From NCBI RefSeq assembly GCF_019703875.1, contig NZ_AP024110.1, positions 1,736,001 through 1,800,000 of the forward strand: a stretch of DNA of 64,000 nt, read 5' to 3'. This document shows, piece after piece, positions 42,206 to 51,108 of the stretch. Each line of letters starts with the position of its first letter. The stretch's first letter is position 1. Below the pieces are notes generated by a model. It saw only the letters and a program-made list of their open reading frames with translations. It had not been told where the DNA came from and ran no database searches. The position numbers and the translations under genes were made by a program. The stretch comes from Methyloradius palustris. GTDB lineage: Bacteria > Pseudomonadota > Gammaproteobacteria > Burkholderiales > Methylophilaceae.

Positions 42206-42216
42206 GTGGGAAAATG
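42206..42216. repeat. Element terminal inverted repeat, right end
   Basis: GTGGGAAAATG, exact reverse complement of 26781-26791. On the thyA coding strand it follows the Gly codon of VYG directly. Confidence 0.85.
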
Positions 42217-42501
42217 CCCGTAAACCGGCCCTAGATTGCCATTCTCATCGGCCCATTCATCCCAGATTCTTACGCCATTTTCTTTAAGGTAGGCAATATT
42301 GGTGCTGCCCTGTAGAAACCATAGCAACTCATGAATAATCGATTTGAGATGTACTTTTTTGGTCGTCAGTAGCGGAAAACCTTCAGCCAGATCAAAACGC
42401 ATCTGGTAACCAAATACCGACAAGGTACCCGTGCCAGTGCGGTCTTCTTTTTTGTTACCGTGCTCAAGCACATGACGGACAAGATCGTGATAGGTTTTCA
42501 T
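42217..42501 (-). pseudogene. thyA: Host thymidylate synthase thyA, N-terminal fragment
   Basis: Encodes the first 95 residues of E. coli-type ThyA: MKTYHDLVRHVLEHGNKKEDRTGTG (folate/phosphate Arg), SVFGYQMRFDL, FLQGSTNIAYLKENGVRIWDEWADENGNLGPVYG. After Gly the frame enters the element and ends five codons later (HFPTT, stop at 42199). It keeps the native start and promoter region but cannot fold into an active enzyme. It is 36 bases downstream of thrC on the same strand. The remaining 170 codons lie at 26269-26781. Confidence 0.95.
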
Positions 42502-42537
42502 AATTAACGACTGACTCCGTTCAGGCCAAGATAGCGA

Positions 42538-43965
42538 TTAAACTTTATCGGTAATGTATTGCTTGATGGCCTGTACGCTGGCATCCATCACATCAAAGCG
42601 TTGCGGTAAGCTTTCTAGCCCACTCAAGCTTGCGGGGCGCTCTGGCTTTTGGCCTAAAGCCTCGACTACGGCATCTTCAAATTTGGCAGGCAAGGCGGTC
42701 TCGAGTACAACCATAGGCACATTAGTTTCACGATACTCTAGCGCTACTTTAAGGCCATCTGCAGTGTGCGTATCAATCGTCACCCCATACTTGGCATACG
42801 CATCACGTATAGTTTGCATGCGGTTGGCATGATTGCTCGAACCTGAGACCAAACCATAATTAGCGACCTTGGCAAACAGGCCATTGGCATTCAGGTCGAA
42901 AGCACCGCCCTGATCAACCTTGCTCCACAAAGCACGCACTTGTTCTGAGTCACGGCCAACTAGGTCAAACACAAAACGCTCGAAATTGGAGGCTTTGGAA
43001 ATATCCATGGATGGGCTAGATGTGTGGAGGGTCTGTGCTGAAGTTCTGGGTGCATAGACGCCAGTTTTAAAGAACTCGTCCAGCACATCATTTTCATTGG
43101 TTGCAACGACCAGTTTTTTGATCGGCAAGCCCATCATACGAGCCACATGGCCTGCGCATACATTACCAAAATTACCTGACGGCACGGCAAAGCTAACTAA
43201 CTCAGCATTGCTCTTGGTGACCGCGAAATAGCCTTTGAAGTAATACACCACTTGGGCTGCCACGCGCGCCCAGTTGATTGAGTTGACTGCGCCTATCTTA
43301 TGCTTGGCCTTGAACTCAGCATCGTTAGACACAGCCTTGACCATGTCCTGGCAATCGTCAAATACACCTTTAACCGCGATGTTATGGATGTTGTCATCTT
43401 GTAGTGAGAACATTTGCGCAGTCTGGAAACGGCTCATTTTCTTATGCGGTGACAACATGAATACGCTGATACCCTTTTTACCACGCATGGCGTACTCAGC
43501 AGCCGAGCCTGTATCACCCGAAGTAGCGCCAAGAATATTGGTGGTTTGGCCTACCTTAGCTAGTACGTATTCAAACAGGTTGCCGAGCAACTGCATGGCC
43601 ATATCTTTAAATGCCAGCGTTGGGCCGTTAGATAGCGACAACAGATAAAGGCCATCTTCCAGCTTGAGCGTAGGTGTAATATCCGTCGCATTCTGCGATG
43701 GACGTGCATAGGCATAGACTTCTGGCGTGTAGGTCTTGGCAACAATTGCTTTAAGATCAGCGGCAGGAATATCATCAATCAGGCGCGAAAGTATGGTGTA
43801 AGCGAGGTCGGCATAACTCATCTGACGCATCGCGCTGAGATCAGCATCACTAAACTGCGGATATTGCTCAGGCATGTATAGGCCGCCATCAGGCGCCAAA
43901 CCGCCAAGCAGGATTTCACTAAAATTGAGTGCGGGAGATTGTCCGCGGGTGCTGATATATCGCAT
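42538..43965 (-). CDS. thrC: Threonine synthase
   Basis: Converts O-phosphohomoserine to threonine (PLP enzyme). A 475-residue class with N-terminal MRYISTRGQSPALNFSEILLGGLAPDGGLYMPE typical of the long proteobacterial/fungal type, the PLP Lys in NGPTLAFKDMAMQLLGN and the GATSGDTGSAAEYAMRG phosphate loop. Length is normal. It is one base downstream of hom and surely co-transcribed with it. Confidence 0.96.
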   Translation of the reverse strand: MRYISTRGQSPALNFSEILLGGLAPDGGLYMPEQYPQFSDADLSAMRQMSYADLAYTILSRLIDDIPAADLKAIVAKTYTPEVYAYARPSQNATDITPTLKLEDGLYLLSLSNGPTLAFKDMAMQLLGNLFEYVLAKVGQTTNILGATSGDTGSAAEYAMRGKKGISVFMLSPHKKMSRFQTAQMFSLQDDNIHNIAVKGVFDDCQDMVKAVSNDAEFKAKHKIGAVNSINWARVAAQVVYYFKGYFAVTKSNAELVSFAVPSGNFGNVCAGHVARMMGLPIKKLVVATNENDVLDEFFKTGVYAPRTSAQTLHTSSPSMDISKASNFERFVFDLVGRDSEQVRALWSKVDQGGAFDLNANGLFAKVANYGLVSGSSNHANRMQTIRDAYAKYGVTIDTHTADGLKVALEYRETNVPMVVLETALPAKFEDAVVEALGQKPERPASLSGLESLPQRFDVMDASVQAIKQYITDKV

Positions 43966-43966
43966 A

Positions 43967-45280
43967 TTACTTACCTAGCTCTTCCATACGCAGACGGGTG
44001 ACCGAACCAACAATCGCTGGCAATGCCTCGATCGCAGCAATCGCGGCGTTCATGTTCTTCTCGACGGTGATGTGGGTAAGTATGATGATGTCAGCCTCAG
44101 TTTCGTTATCTTGCGGTTCCTTCTGCATCATGGCATCAATCGATATCTGGCGATCACCCAGAATCTTGGTCACATCAGCAAGCACACCCGGCTTGTCACT
44201 GGCCCGCATGCGCAGGTAATAAGCACTGCTGATGGCCTCGATAGGCAATATAGCCAAAGGTTTGATCTGCTCAGGCTGGAATGCCAGATAAGGTACACGC
44301 TGATCAACGCTAGCGTTATGCATGCGTGCAACATCGACCAGATCGGCAATCACTGCACTAGCCGTAGGCTCAGCACCAGCACCAGCGCCGTAATACAAGG
44401 TAGGGCCAACTGCATCGCCCTTGACCACAACGGCATTCATGGCGCCATTGACGTTGGCAATCAAGCGCTTTTCAGGAATCAGTGTCGGGTGCACGCGTAA
44501 CTCGACACCATCTTCAGTACGCTTGGTAATACCCAGTAACTTTACGCGATAGCCCAACTCTTCCGCATAGCGGATATCCTTGGCGGTAAGCTTGGTGATG
44601 CCTTCGGTATAAGCTTTATCGAACTGCATAGGGATGCCAAAACCGATAGCGGACATGATAGTCAGCTTGTGTGCGGCATCTATACCTTCCACGTCAAAGG
44701 TAGGGTCTGCTTCTGCATAGCCCAAGCGCTGTGCTTCACCAAGCACATCAGCAAAAGCTAGACCTTTTTCACGCATTTCGGTGAGGATGAAATTGGTAGT
44801 ACCGTTAATGATTCCAGCAATCCATTCAACCTTGTTAGCGGCCAGACCTTCACGCAAGGCCTTGATGATTGGGATGCCGCCAGCTACTGCAGCCTCATAG
44901 GCCACAATCACGTTCTTTTTCTGTGCTGCCGCAAATATCTCGTTACCGTGCAAGGCAATGAGCGCCTTGTTAGCCGTGACCACATGCTTGCCATTTTCTA
45001 TAGCTTTAAGCACCAAATCTTTCGCCAAGGTATAACCACCGATGAGCTCAACCACCACATCAATCGTTGGATCGCTGACCACAGAGAACGCATCATCTGT
45101 GACCTCTGCAGCACCTGCAGTAATTTCCTTAGCTCGGGCAATATCTCGGTCTGCCACTTTGGTAATCTTGATGCTGTAACCTGCGCGACGGCTGATTTCT
45201 TCCTGATTACGCTTGAGCACATTGAACGTACCGCCGCCGACTGTACCGATACCTAAAAGACCTACATTGATTTGTTTCAT
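43967..45280 (-). CDS. hom: Homoserine dehydrogenase
   Basis: Reduces aspartate semialdehyde to homoserine for threonine and methionine. A 437-residue monofunctional enzyme: NAD(P) fold GLLGIGTVGGGTFNVL (7-22), catalytic region with AAVAGGIPIIKALREGLAANKVEWIAGIINGTTNFIL and the GYAEADPTFDVEGIDAAHKL motif, plus a C-terminal ACT domain (YYLRMRASDKPGVLADV) for feedback control. It follows alaA by 33 bases. Confidence 0.96.
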   Translation of the reverse strand: MKQINVGLLGIGTVGGGTFNVLKRNQEEISRRAGYSIKITKVADRDIARAKEITAGAAEVTDDAFSVVSDPTIDVVVELIGGYTLAKDLVLKAIENGKHVVTANKALIALHGNEIFAAAQKKNVIVAYEAAVAGGIPIIKALREGLAANKVEWIAGIINGTTNFILTEMREKGLAFADVLGEAQRLGYAEADPTFDVEGIDAAHKLTIMSAIGFGIPMQFDKAYTEGITKLTAKDIRYAEELGYRVKLLGITKRTEDGVELRVHPTLIPEKRLIANVNGAMNAVVVKGDAVGPTLYYGAGAGAEPTASAVIADLVDVARMHNASVDQRVPYLAFQPEQIKPLAILPIEAISSAYYLRMRASDKPGVLADVTKILGDRQISIDAMMQKEPQDNETEADIIILTHITVEKNMNAAIAAIEALPAIVGSVTRLRMEELGK

Positions 45281-45313
45281 TACGTATTCCAGAACTGTTT
45301 AATTTCGGAGTTT

Positions 45314-46540
45314 TTATTTTGCGTGTGTTTTTCGATAGTGCTCAAGAAAGCGGGCAATACGGTTAATTGCCTCCGTGAGGTCATCCACATTCGGTAAGAA
45401 CACCACGCGGAAATGGTCTGGTGTCTTCCAATTGAAGCCTGTGCCTTGCACCAGCAATACTTTTTCTTCCAGCAACAAATCAAGAATGAATTGCTGGTCA
45501 TCCTTGATTGGATAGATTTCAGGATCAAGCTTGGGAAACAGATACATGGCCGCTGCTGGCTTGACGCAACTAACCCCAGGAATCGCGGTTAGCATCTCGT
45601 AAGCAAGGTCGCGCTGCTTGCATAGCCTGCCAGTAGGCGCCACTAGGTCATTGATACTTTGGTAACCCCCAAGCGCGGTCTGGATTGCGAGTTGGCCTGG
45701 CACGTTAGCGCACAAACGCATGGAAGCCAGCATATTCAGGCCTTCGATATAGTCTTGTGCGTGACGTTTTTCGCCAGAAACAACTAACCACCCTGCGCGG
45801 TAGCCGCAAGTACGGTAATTTTTGGATAAACCGTTGAAGGTGACGAACAACACATCATCAGCTAGCGAAGCTACTGAAGTATGTACATTGCCGTCGTACA
45901 GCACCTTGTCATAAATTTCGTCTGCAAAAATCACCAGCTTGTGATGACGCGCGATCTCTATGACCTTCAACAAGAAGTCCGCTGGGTAAAGCGAACCTGT
46001 CGGGTTATTCGGATTGATGAGCACAATGCCACGGGTATTGGCTGTGATCTTGGCTTCCATATCCTCAAGATCAGGAAGCCATCCATCCTCTTCATTGCAG
46101 CGGTAATGGCGTGGCGAACCACCAGCAAGCGTGACTGCGGCCGTCCATAATGGATAGTCAGGCATAGGCACCAGAATCTGGTCACCATTGTTCAGCAATG
46201 CTTGCATGGCCATGACAATCAGTTCGGATACGCCATTACCGATGATAATGTCATCGATGGTGACGCCTGCAATCTTCTTTTGCTGTGTGTAATGCATGAT
46301 GGCTTTGCGTGCGGCGAACAGGCCTTTGGAATCTGTATAGCCAGAAGCCTGGTCCATATTGCGAATCACATCCTGCAGAATCTCTTCAGGTGCTTCAAAG
46401 CCAAACGGCGCAGGGTTGCCGATATTCAGCTTGATGATGCGATGACCCTCTTCCTCCATCTCACGGGCTCGCGCAAGCACGGGGCCACGAATATCGTAGC
46501 AAACGTTGCTGAGCTTTAAAGATTTGAGTATGGGTTCCAT
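45314..46540 (-). CDS. alaA: Alanine transaminase AlaA
   Basis: Class I aminotransferase (408 residues) forming alanine from pyruvate and glutamate. The sequence is close to E. coli AlaA throughout (for example VCYDIRGPVLARAREME, KLNIGNPAPFGFEAPEEIL, YIEGLNMLASMRLCANVP). PLP Lys lies in FNGLSKNYRTCGYRAGW. Length matches (405). It heads the alaA-hom-thrC(-thyA) operon; placing it before hom is common in betaproteobacteria and supports a role in amino-group supply. Confidence 0.93.
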   Translation of the reverse strand: MEPILKSLKLSNVCYDIRGPVLARAREMEEEGHRIIKLNIGNPAPFGFEAPEEILQDVIRNMDQASGYTDSKGLFAARKAIMHYTQQKKIAGVTIDDIIIGNGVSELIVMAMQALLNNGDQILVPMPDYPLWTAAVTLAGGSPRHYRCNEEDGWLPDLEDMEAKITANTRGIVLINPNNPTGSLYPADFLLKVIEIARHHKLVIFADEIYDKVLYDGNVHTSVASLADDVLFVTFNGLSKNYRTCGYRAGWLVVSGEKRHAQDYIEGLNMLASMRLCANVPGQLAIQTALGGYQSINDLVAPTGRLCKQRDLAYEMLTAIPGVSCVKPAAAMYLFPKLDPEIYPIKDDQQFILDLLLEEKVLLVQGTGFNWKTPDHFRVVFLPNVDDLTEAINRIARFLEHYRKTHAK

Positions 46541-46705
46541 GATTGCCTGTCGTGTTTTTTCTAATGGTATCTAGTCGTATGAGTATCCATACAACTAGAA
46601 CTTGATTAAAAGGCTGACTTAAAAGTATGCTATTTTACATTGACACGGGCGCTACAAGCAATTTAAGCCGCGCTATTCTTCATTATTAACAGCCATATAT
46701 CATCA

Positions 46706-47095
46706 ATGAAACTGCACCTAACAAAAGCCGCTGGCAACCAATTGATTACAGGCTATGGCGCTGGCTGGATTCAAGTCAACGAATTACGCTACACGCAAAG
46801 CCTGATTGTGCTGCCTGAACTGGTAATACCTGATTGGGATGTGCAAACCTTCAGTGACCTGACCGAGGCGCATTTTGAGAAGTTGATTGAATCTACCTCT
46901 GGTAGTGCAAAGCTTGAAGTAGTGCTACTCGGCACCGGTGAAAAACACCAGTTCATTCACCCCAAATTAAGCCGTGCTTTGATAGAAGCTGGCATTGGTA
47001 TTGAATGCATGGACACCGCTGCTGCCTGCCGTACTTACAATATACTAATGGCAGAAGGCCGCAACGTAGCTGCGGCGCTTCTCCTAAGCCATTAG
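46706..47095 (+). CDS. Mth938-like domain protein (DUF498/NDUFAF3 family)
   Basis: A 129-residue protein of the Mth938/XCC1710 family, related to mitochondrial complex I assembly factor NDUFAF3. Visible: ITGYGAGWIQVNELRYTQSLIVLPELVIPDWDV, the LLGTGEKHQFIHPKLSRALIEAGIGIECMDTAAACRTYNIL core and VAAALLL ending. Bacterial members have unknown function. It is divergent from alaA and convergent with fabB. Confidence 0.88.
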   Translation: MKLHLTKAAGNQLITGYGAGWIQVNELRYTQSLIVLPELVIPDWDVQTFSDLTEAHFEKLIESTSGSAKLEVVLLGTGEKHQFIHPKLSRALIEAGIGIECMDTAAACRTYNILMAEGRNVAAALLLSH

Positions 47096-47107
47096 AGTCC
47101 TAAGCAA

Positions 47108-48337
47108 TTAAAGCCCTGTACGCGAAAACACTAACGTTGCGTTAGTACCGCCGAATCCAAAACTGTTGGATAAAGCAGTCTGAACATTCGCTTTATCAAT
47201 ACGTTTCTGCACGATAGGTAAACCTTCTCCAACAGGGTCTAAGGTTTCGATATTCGCAGATGCAGCGATAAAGTCATTCTCCATCATAATCAATGTATAA
47301 ATGGCTTCATTCACACCAGCTGCGCCAAGTGCATGGCCAGATAAAGACTTAGTCGAGGCAATTGCAGGTACTTTGCCGTACGCACCATCACCAAATACTT
47401 CGCGAATCGCTTCCAACTCTTTCGTGTCGCCTACAGGGGTGCTGGTGCCATGTGTGTTGATGTAATCAACATCGCTAATGCCTTGCAATGCAAGCTTCAT
47501 ACAGCGCACTGCGCCCTCTCCGCTTGGTGCAACCATGTCATAGCCATCAGAAGTCGCGCCGTAACCCACCACCTCTGCGTAAATCTTAGCGCCGCGTGCT
47601 TTGGCATGCTCGTACTCTTCAAGCACCAAGATACCACCACCGCCGGAGATTACAAAACCATCACGGTCAGCATCATAGGTCCGTGATGCTTTCTCAGGCG
47701 TGTCATTGTATTTGCTGGACATCGCACCCATGGCATCGAACAAATAAGACAATGTCCAATGTTCTTCTTCGGCACCTCCAGCAAATACGATATCTTGCTT
47801 ACCAAGCTGAATCTGCTCTACACCAGCGCCGATACAATGCGCGCTTGTTGAACATGCTGAGCTGATACTGTAATTAACGCCCTTGATCTTGGCACCAGTC
47901 GCAAGGGTTGCAACTACACCACTCGACATCGCTTTGGTGACCATATAAGGCCCGACACGACGAATGCCTTTCTCGACAAGCACTTGATTGCTTTCTTCGA
48001 TGCTTTCAGTTGAAGGGCCGCCAGCGCCAACGATAATGCCAGTTCTTACATTTGAGACTAGTTCTTCACCCAATCCAGCATCGCCAATCGCTTCTTGCAA
48101 AGCAATCCACGCATAGGCATGACCGTTCGCCATAAAGCGCAGCAGTTTACGGTCTATAAGTGCAGGAATATCCAGATTCTTGACTGAGCCAGCCACTTGT
48201 GAGCGCATGCCATGCTCAGCATATTCAGGTTGATATGTGATGCCTGAACGACCCTCAAACAGGCTATCCAATACTTCTGCTTTATTATTACCAAGGCTGG
48301 AGACTATCCCCATACCAGTGACGACTACACGACGCAT
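47108..48337 (-). CDS. fabB: Beta-ketoacyl-ACP synthase I
   Basis: Elongating condensing enzyme of fatty acid synthesis, needed for unsaturated chains. A 409-residue KAS I: VVVTGMGIVSSLGNN start, catalytic Cys in ISSACSTSAHCIG, and the two His in NTHGTSTPVGD and SLSGHALGAAG. It follows fabA by 63 bases in the classical fabA-fabB order, so the pathway is the anaerobic E. coli-type unsaturated fatty acid route. Confidence 0.95.
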   Translation of the reverse strand: MRRVVVTGMGIVSSLGNNKAEVLDSLFEGRSGITYQPEYAEHGMRSQVAGSVKNLDIPALIDRKLLRFMANGHAYAWIALQEAIGDAGLGEELVSNVRTGIIVGAGGPSTESIEESNQVLVEKGIRRVGPYMVTKAMSSGVVATLATGAKIKGVNYSISSACSTSAHCIGAGVEQIQLGKQDIVFAGGAEEEHWTLSYLFDAMGAMSSKYNDTPEKASRTYDADRDGFVISGGGGILVLEEYEHAKARGAKIYAEVVGYGATSDGYDMVAPSGEGAVRCMKLALQGISDVDYINTHGTSTPVGDTKELEAIREVFGDGAYGKVPAIASTKSLSGHALGAAGVNEAIYTLIMMENDFIAASANIETLDPVGEGLPIVQKRIDKANVQTALSNSFGFGGTNATLVFSRTGL

Positions 48338-48399
48338 TGCGTGCTCCTCAAAATATTTTCTAAATGACTATCGAAATTTTTTAAGTTTGAAATGTGAGG

Positions 48400-48915
48400 C
48401 TAAAAGTTTTCTGTACTTGTGAACAGACCTACACGCAGATCACGCGCAACATATATTTCACGCCCATCTAGCTCCATGCGCGCATCGGCAATACCCATCA
48501 CCAGCTTGCGCATCATTACACGTTTCAAATCAATGTAATAGGTTACTTTCTTGCCTGTAGGCAATACTTGACCGCTAAATTTGACTTCGCCAGCACCAAG
48601 TGCACGACCGCGACCAGGGCCACCCATCCAGCCCAGAAAAAAACCAACCAGTTGCCACATCGCATCAAGGCCTAAACAGCCAGGCATGACAGGGTCACCA
48701 GTAAAATGGCAGCCAAAAAACCATAGATCAGGTGTGATATCCAGTTCAGCAATAATCTCACCATGGCCATACTTACCGCCATCTTCTTTAATACTTACAA
48801 TGCGGTCAAACATGAGCATAGGCGGCAATGGTAATTGCGCATTGCCTGCGCCGAACATTTCCCCGCGACCACACGAAAGAAGCTCTTCATACGTAAAGCT
48901 ATTTTGTTTTTCCAT
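48400..48915 (-). CDS. fabA: 3-hydroxydecanoyl-ACP dehydratase/isomerase
   Basis: Dehydrates 3-hydroxydecanoyl-ACP and isomerises trans-2- to cis-3-decenoyl-ACP. A 171-residue hot-dog fold protein with catalytic His in WFFGCHFTGDPVMPGCLGLDAMWQL. Length equals the E. coli enzyme (172). It forms an operon with fabB. Confidence 0.96.
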   Translation of the reverse strand: MEKQNSFTYEELLSCGRGEMFGAGNAQLPLPPMLMFDRIVSIKEDGGKYGHGEIIAELDITPDLWFFGCHFTGDPVMPGCLGLDAMWQLVGFFLGWMGGPGRGRALGAGEVKFSGQVLPTGKKVTYYIDLKRVMMRKLVMGIADARMELDGREIYVARDLRVGLFTSTENF

Positions 48916-49157
48916 TGAATTATTTTGCTTTTAGGTTAATTAAGTGTGCTTAATTTTTATTAAGTTTAAATGAACAACCGCTATTTTCGCTGGAAATGAC
49001 CTTAAACGAAAGCCCTAAAATCGTTTAGCTATATACAGGTCTGTTTACACCCGGGCATAAAATCGTTAATATGCAGTAACATTTGTTTACAAATAGGCTG
49101 CTTGAGCATATTTATCAAGCAGCACTTTTTTCTAATTCATCAGATCAGGATACGTCA

Positions 49158-50174
49158 ATGAGTGACAGCCAACTAGCCGACTGGCGCCAACATGCGCTAA
49201 AACTAGAATCGGAAATCAACAAAGTAGTCGTCGGACAAGAATCACCTGTTCGGCTGATTACCACCGCCATTTTCGCCCGTGGGCATGTATTGCTTGAAGG
49301 CGATGTTGGCGTTGGTAAAACCACACTCCTGCGCGCATTTACGCGCGGTATCGGCGGTGGTTACCAACGCATTGAAGGCACCATCGACTTAATGCCGAAT
49401 GATCTGATCTACCACACCTACCTTGGTGAAGATGGTCGCCCACACGTAAGCCCGGGTCCTCTATTGGCGCAGGGTGAAGATTTGTCCGTATTCTTTTTTA
49501 ACGAGATCAACCGTGCTCGCCCACAAGTACACTCCTTACTACTACGTGTGATGGCTGAGCGCACATTATCTGCATTCAACAAAGAATATGTCTTCCCGCA
49601 TATGTTGGTATTCGCTGACAGAAATCAAGTAGAACGCGAAGAAACCTTTGAGATCCCATCGGCAGCGCGTGACCGCTTCATGATGGAAATCCCGATTCTG
49701 GTACCTAGTGATGAAAACATTCTTGAATCACTGATTTTCGACACACGCTTCCATAACGTAGATGCGCTTGTTGAGCAGGTTCAGCCCGACATTCTCCAAT
49801 TCGACAAACTGAATGACGTGGCCAGCAATATCCAGAAAACAGTTAAGGCCAGCGATACCTTACGTCGCTATGCGCTTAACCTGTGGTTGGCTACTAAAGC
49901 CCCAGCGCAGTACGGCGTAAAAATTGATGGTGTAGACATCAACCGTTTAGTCATCGCAGGTGCAAGCCCACGCGGCATGGCGATGATGATGCGAGCCGCC
50001 CGTGTGAACGCCTGGCTGAATGATCGTGAAGCAGTAGTGCCTGAAGATATTCATACGGTATTCCATGAAACCATCGCCCACAGACTGGTGTTCAGCCCCG
50101 TATATGAAATGCGCCGTACCGCTATTGCACGTGAATTGCTCAGCAAGATTATTCACGTCATTTCTGCGCCTTAA
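49158..50174 (+). CDS. mxaR: MoxR-type AAA+ ATPase MxaR
   Basis: A 338-residue MoxR AAA+ ATPase: Walker A EGDVGVGKTT (47-56), Walker B FFFNEINRARP, and sensor motif RDRFMMEIP. MxaR is required with MxaS/A/C/K/L for making active methanol dehydrogenase (metal insertion or assembly) in methylotrophs. The frame is open to 49083, but ATG 49158 has AGGA upstream and starts the usual N-terminus. It heads the mxaRSACKL cluster. Confidence 0.85.
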   Translation: MSDSQLADWRQHALKLESEINKVVVGQESPVRLITTAIFARGHVLLEGDVGVGKTTLLRAFTRGIGGGYQRIEGTIDLMPNDLIYHTYLGEDGRPHVSPGPLLAQGEDLSVFFFNEINRARPQVHSLLLRVMAERTLSAFNKEYVFPHMLVFADRNQVEREETFEIPSAARDRFMMEIPILVPSDENILESLIFDTRFHNVDALVEQVQPDILQFDKLNDVASNIQKTVKASDTLRRYALNLWLATKAPAQYGVKIDGVDINRLVIAGASPRGMAMMMRAARVNAWLNDREAVVPEDIHTVFHETIAHRLVFSPVYEMRRTAIARELLSKIIHVISAP

Positions 50175-50195
50175 AAATACAAATCAATCGTTATC

Positions 50196-51062
50196 ATGAT
50201 GGTTAATAGCCTGGCTAAAGAATTCACTTACCAGATAGGTTGGCGCTCAAAAGGCCGCCACCCTGGCAGGCATGCGAGCGTGCAACGTGGGTTAGGCATG
50301 GACTTTGTCGGGCATGCCCCGCTGATTTCATACCCTGATCCACGGCGTATTGATTTGCGCCTCACGCTGCGCGACCCGTTTGAGCAGGTCTTTGTACGTA
50401 TATTTAACCAACGCAGCTCAACGCCTATCTTTGTGGCATGTGACCTTTCAGGCTCTATGGGGTTTTTGGGTGAACATCACAAGTTGCATATAGCCGCTGA
50501 AATTACTGCATCAGCAGCTTACTCGGCATCACGTGCAAGCGACCCCTTCTCCTTCATCGGCTTTGATAATCAAGTCCGTGAAGATTGGATCAGCCATGCC
50601 AGCACGCGAGTGCAAGGTGCTTATGAACTCGCTGAACGATTGAAGGATTACCGTCCAGAGCAAGTGGCTGGCGAAGGCATACTCGGAGTCAGTGCACATT
50701 TATCACGTGAACGCGCATTGGTATTTCTTGTATCAGATTTTCATATGCCGCTGGATGTGCTTGAAGAAGCCATCAACAGCATGCAACGCCACCATATCGT
50801 GCCTATCGTGTTGTGGGATGCGGCGGAATACAAAAAATTACCCGAATTCGGCATCACGCATGTGATGGATAGCGAAACTGGCGAGCGCCGTAGCCTGTTC
50901 TTGCGTGGCGATATGCATGCACGCATTCAGGCTTCGTTTGCCGAACGTCGCGAAGCACTGTATCAACTTTTCATGCGTTATGACTTTCCACCATTCTTTG
51001 TTGAAGATGGTTTTGATGCAAATAGTTTGACCGAGTACTTCTACCAGTTTCTGGGTGCGTAA
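50196..51062 (+). CDS. mxaS: MxaS, DUF58-type protein of the methanol oxidation cluster
   Basis: A 288-residue DUF58/VWA-like protein: basic N-terminus (WRSKGRHPGRHASVQRG), DFVGHAPLISYPDPRRIDLR, a MIDAS-like DLSGSMG at about 82-88, and a VFLVSDFH. It pairs with MxaR as the usual MoxR-DUF58 partnership, acting as cytoplasmic chaperone for periplasmic methanol dehydrogenase maturation. It is 21 bases after mxaR. Confidence 0.85.
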   Translation: MMVNSLAKEFTYQIGWRSKGRHPGRHASVQRGLGMDFVGHAPLISYPDPRRIDLRLTLRDPFEQVFVRIFNQRSSTPIFVACDLSGSMGFLGEHHKLHIAAEITASAAYSASRASDPFSFIGFDNQVREDWISHASTRVQGAYELAERLKDYRPEQVAGEGILGVSAHLSRERALVFLVSDFHMPLDVLEEAINSMQRHHIVPIVLWDAAEYKKLPEFGITHVMDSETGERRSLFLRGDMHARIQASFAERREALYQLFMRYDFPPFFVEDGFDANSLTEYFYQFLGA

Positions 51063-51108
51063 CACTGGATATCTAATACAAGACGCTTAAAATAATGAGT
51101 ATTGAATA

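Larger units (their letters stand above)
26781..42216. mobile_element. 15.4 kb thyA-targeting integrative element with cassette array
   Basis: Everything between the two halves of thyA. The ends are an 11-bp inverted repeat, CATTTTCCCAC at 26781-26791 and GTGGGAAAATG at 42206-42216. At the right end sit a tyrosine recombinase (40494-41924), a small ORF before it, and a complete foreign-type thymidylate synthase (39603-40454). The rest is visibly AT-richer than its flanks and holds mostly small, single-gene modules separated by a repeated hairpin motif. No transfer, replication or phage structural genes are seen. It is therefore an integrative or genomic island mobilised by its recombinase, or by helpers. 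Confidence 0.92.

Noticed and set aside
26781..42216. Prophage
   Set aside because: No capsid, terminase, tail, lysis or phage replication genes are seen; the genes are small unrelated modules.
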